Source: Alphaproteobacteria bacterium (lineage in GTDB: Bacteria; Pseudomonadota; Alphaproteobacteria; Caulobacterales; Maricaulaceae). Taken from it: a stretch of DNA of 5,224 nucleotides. Below the pieces are notes generated by a model, which was not told the DNA's origin, did not search any database, and saw only the letters and a program-made list of their open reading frames with translations. A program made the translations under genes and the position numbers. The first letter of the stretch is position 1. Each line of letters begins with the position of its first letter. The DNA lies in NCBI GenBank assembly GCA_030428405.1, contig JAUIEH010000227.1:1-5224 (forward strand). The letters are read 5' to 3'. Below, in pieces: positions 5,196 through 5,224 of this stretch.

Positions 5196-5224
5196 ATGAG
5201 AGCTGTCGATCCGCGCGTTTTGGC
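5196..5224 (+). CDS. Possible 5' end of a gene running off the right edge
   Basis: An ATG at 5196, with an in-frame alternative at 5187, opens MRAVDPRVL before the window ends. GGGG at 5183-5186 lies 9 nt before the ATG at 5196, an acceptable ribosome-binding site, and TATAAT boxes stand about 70-85 nt upstream. Ten codons are too few to identify a product or to exclude chance. Confidence 0.2.

Overview
The window looks like chromosome of a GC-rich alphaproteobacterium, probably of the Hyphomicrobiales. This is inferred from codon use, from the type of antiporter subunits present and from the style of the small hypothetical proteins. No marker gene fixes the taxon.

Region 1 (1-3392, plus strand) is the 3' end of a tightly packed operon for an Mrp/Mnh-type cation/proton antiporter complex, related to the membrane arm of respiratory complex I. 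It holds a NuoL/M/N-fold subunit cut by the left edge (1-1364), a 99-residue two-helix membrane protein (1361-1660) and a second NuoL/M/N-fold subunit of the MrpD/MnhD kind (1653-3392). The genes overlap by 4 and 8 bp, which suggests translational coupling. Both large proteins keep the charged membrane residues of proton-pumping subunits. The other subunits (E, F, G, B, C types) would be expected to the left, outside the window.

Region 2 (3393-3851) has no convincing gene. Its first part is AT-rich (about 37-38% G+C by hand count in 3481-3600, clearly below the operon) and marks a break in composition. From 3667 it holds a candidate sigma-70 promoter with an exact TATAAT, then about 150 nt that can fold into four successive hairpins. 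The last hairpin contains the ribosome-binding site of the next gene.

Region 3 (3852-5224) is a small accessory block. A 92-residue protein with a Cas2/VapD-like ferredoxin-fold pattern (databases call similar proteins 'SinR family') stands without any CRISPR array or cas1 in view. A 40-residue basic protein on the minus strand (4175-4297) has a start codon that interlocks with the start of a 244-residue plus-strand protein (4296-5030). That protein carries an RHRLAH motif of the HEPN R-x4-H type. A possible 60-residue minus-strand ORF (4912-5094) overlaps its 3' end. The last 130 bases hold two TATAAT boxes and perhaps the first codons of a rightward gene.

The most interesting parts are the structured leader of the orphan Cas2-like gene and the interlocked sense/antisense start of the HEPN-like gene. 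Neither can be called a new system from sequence alone.
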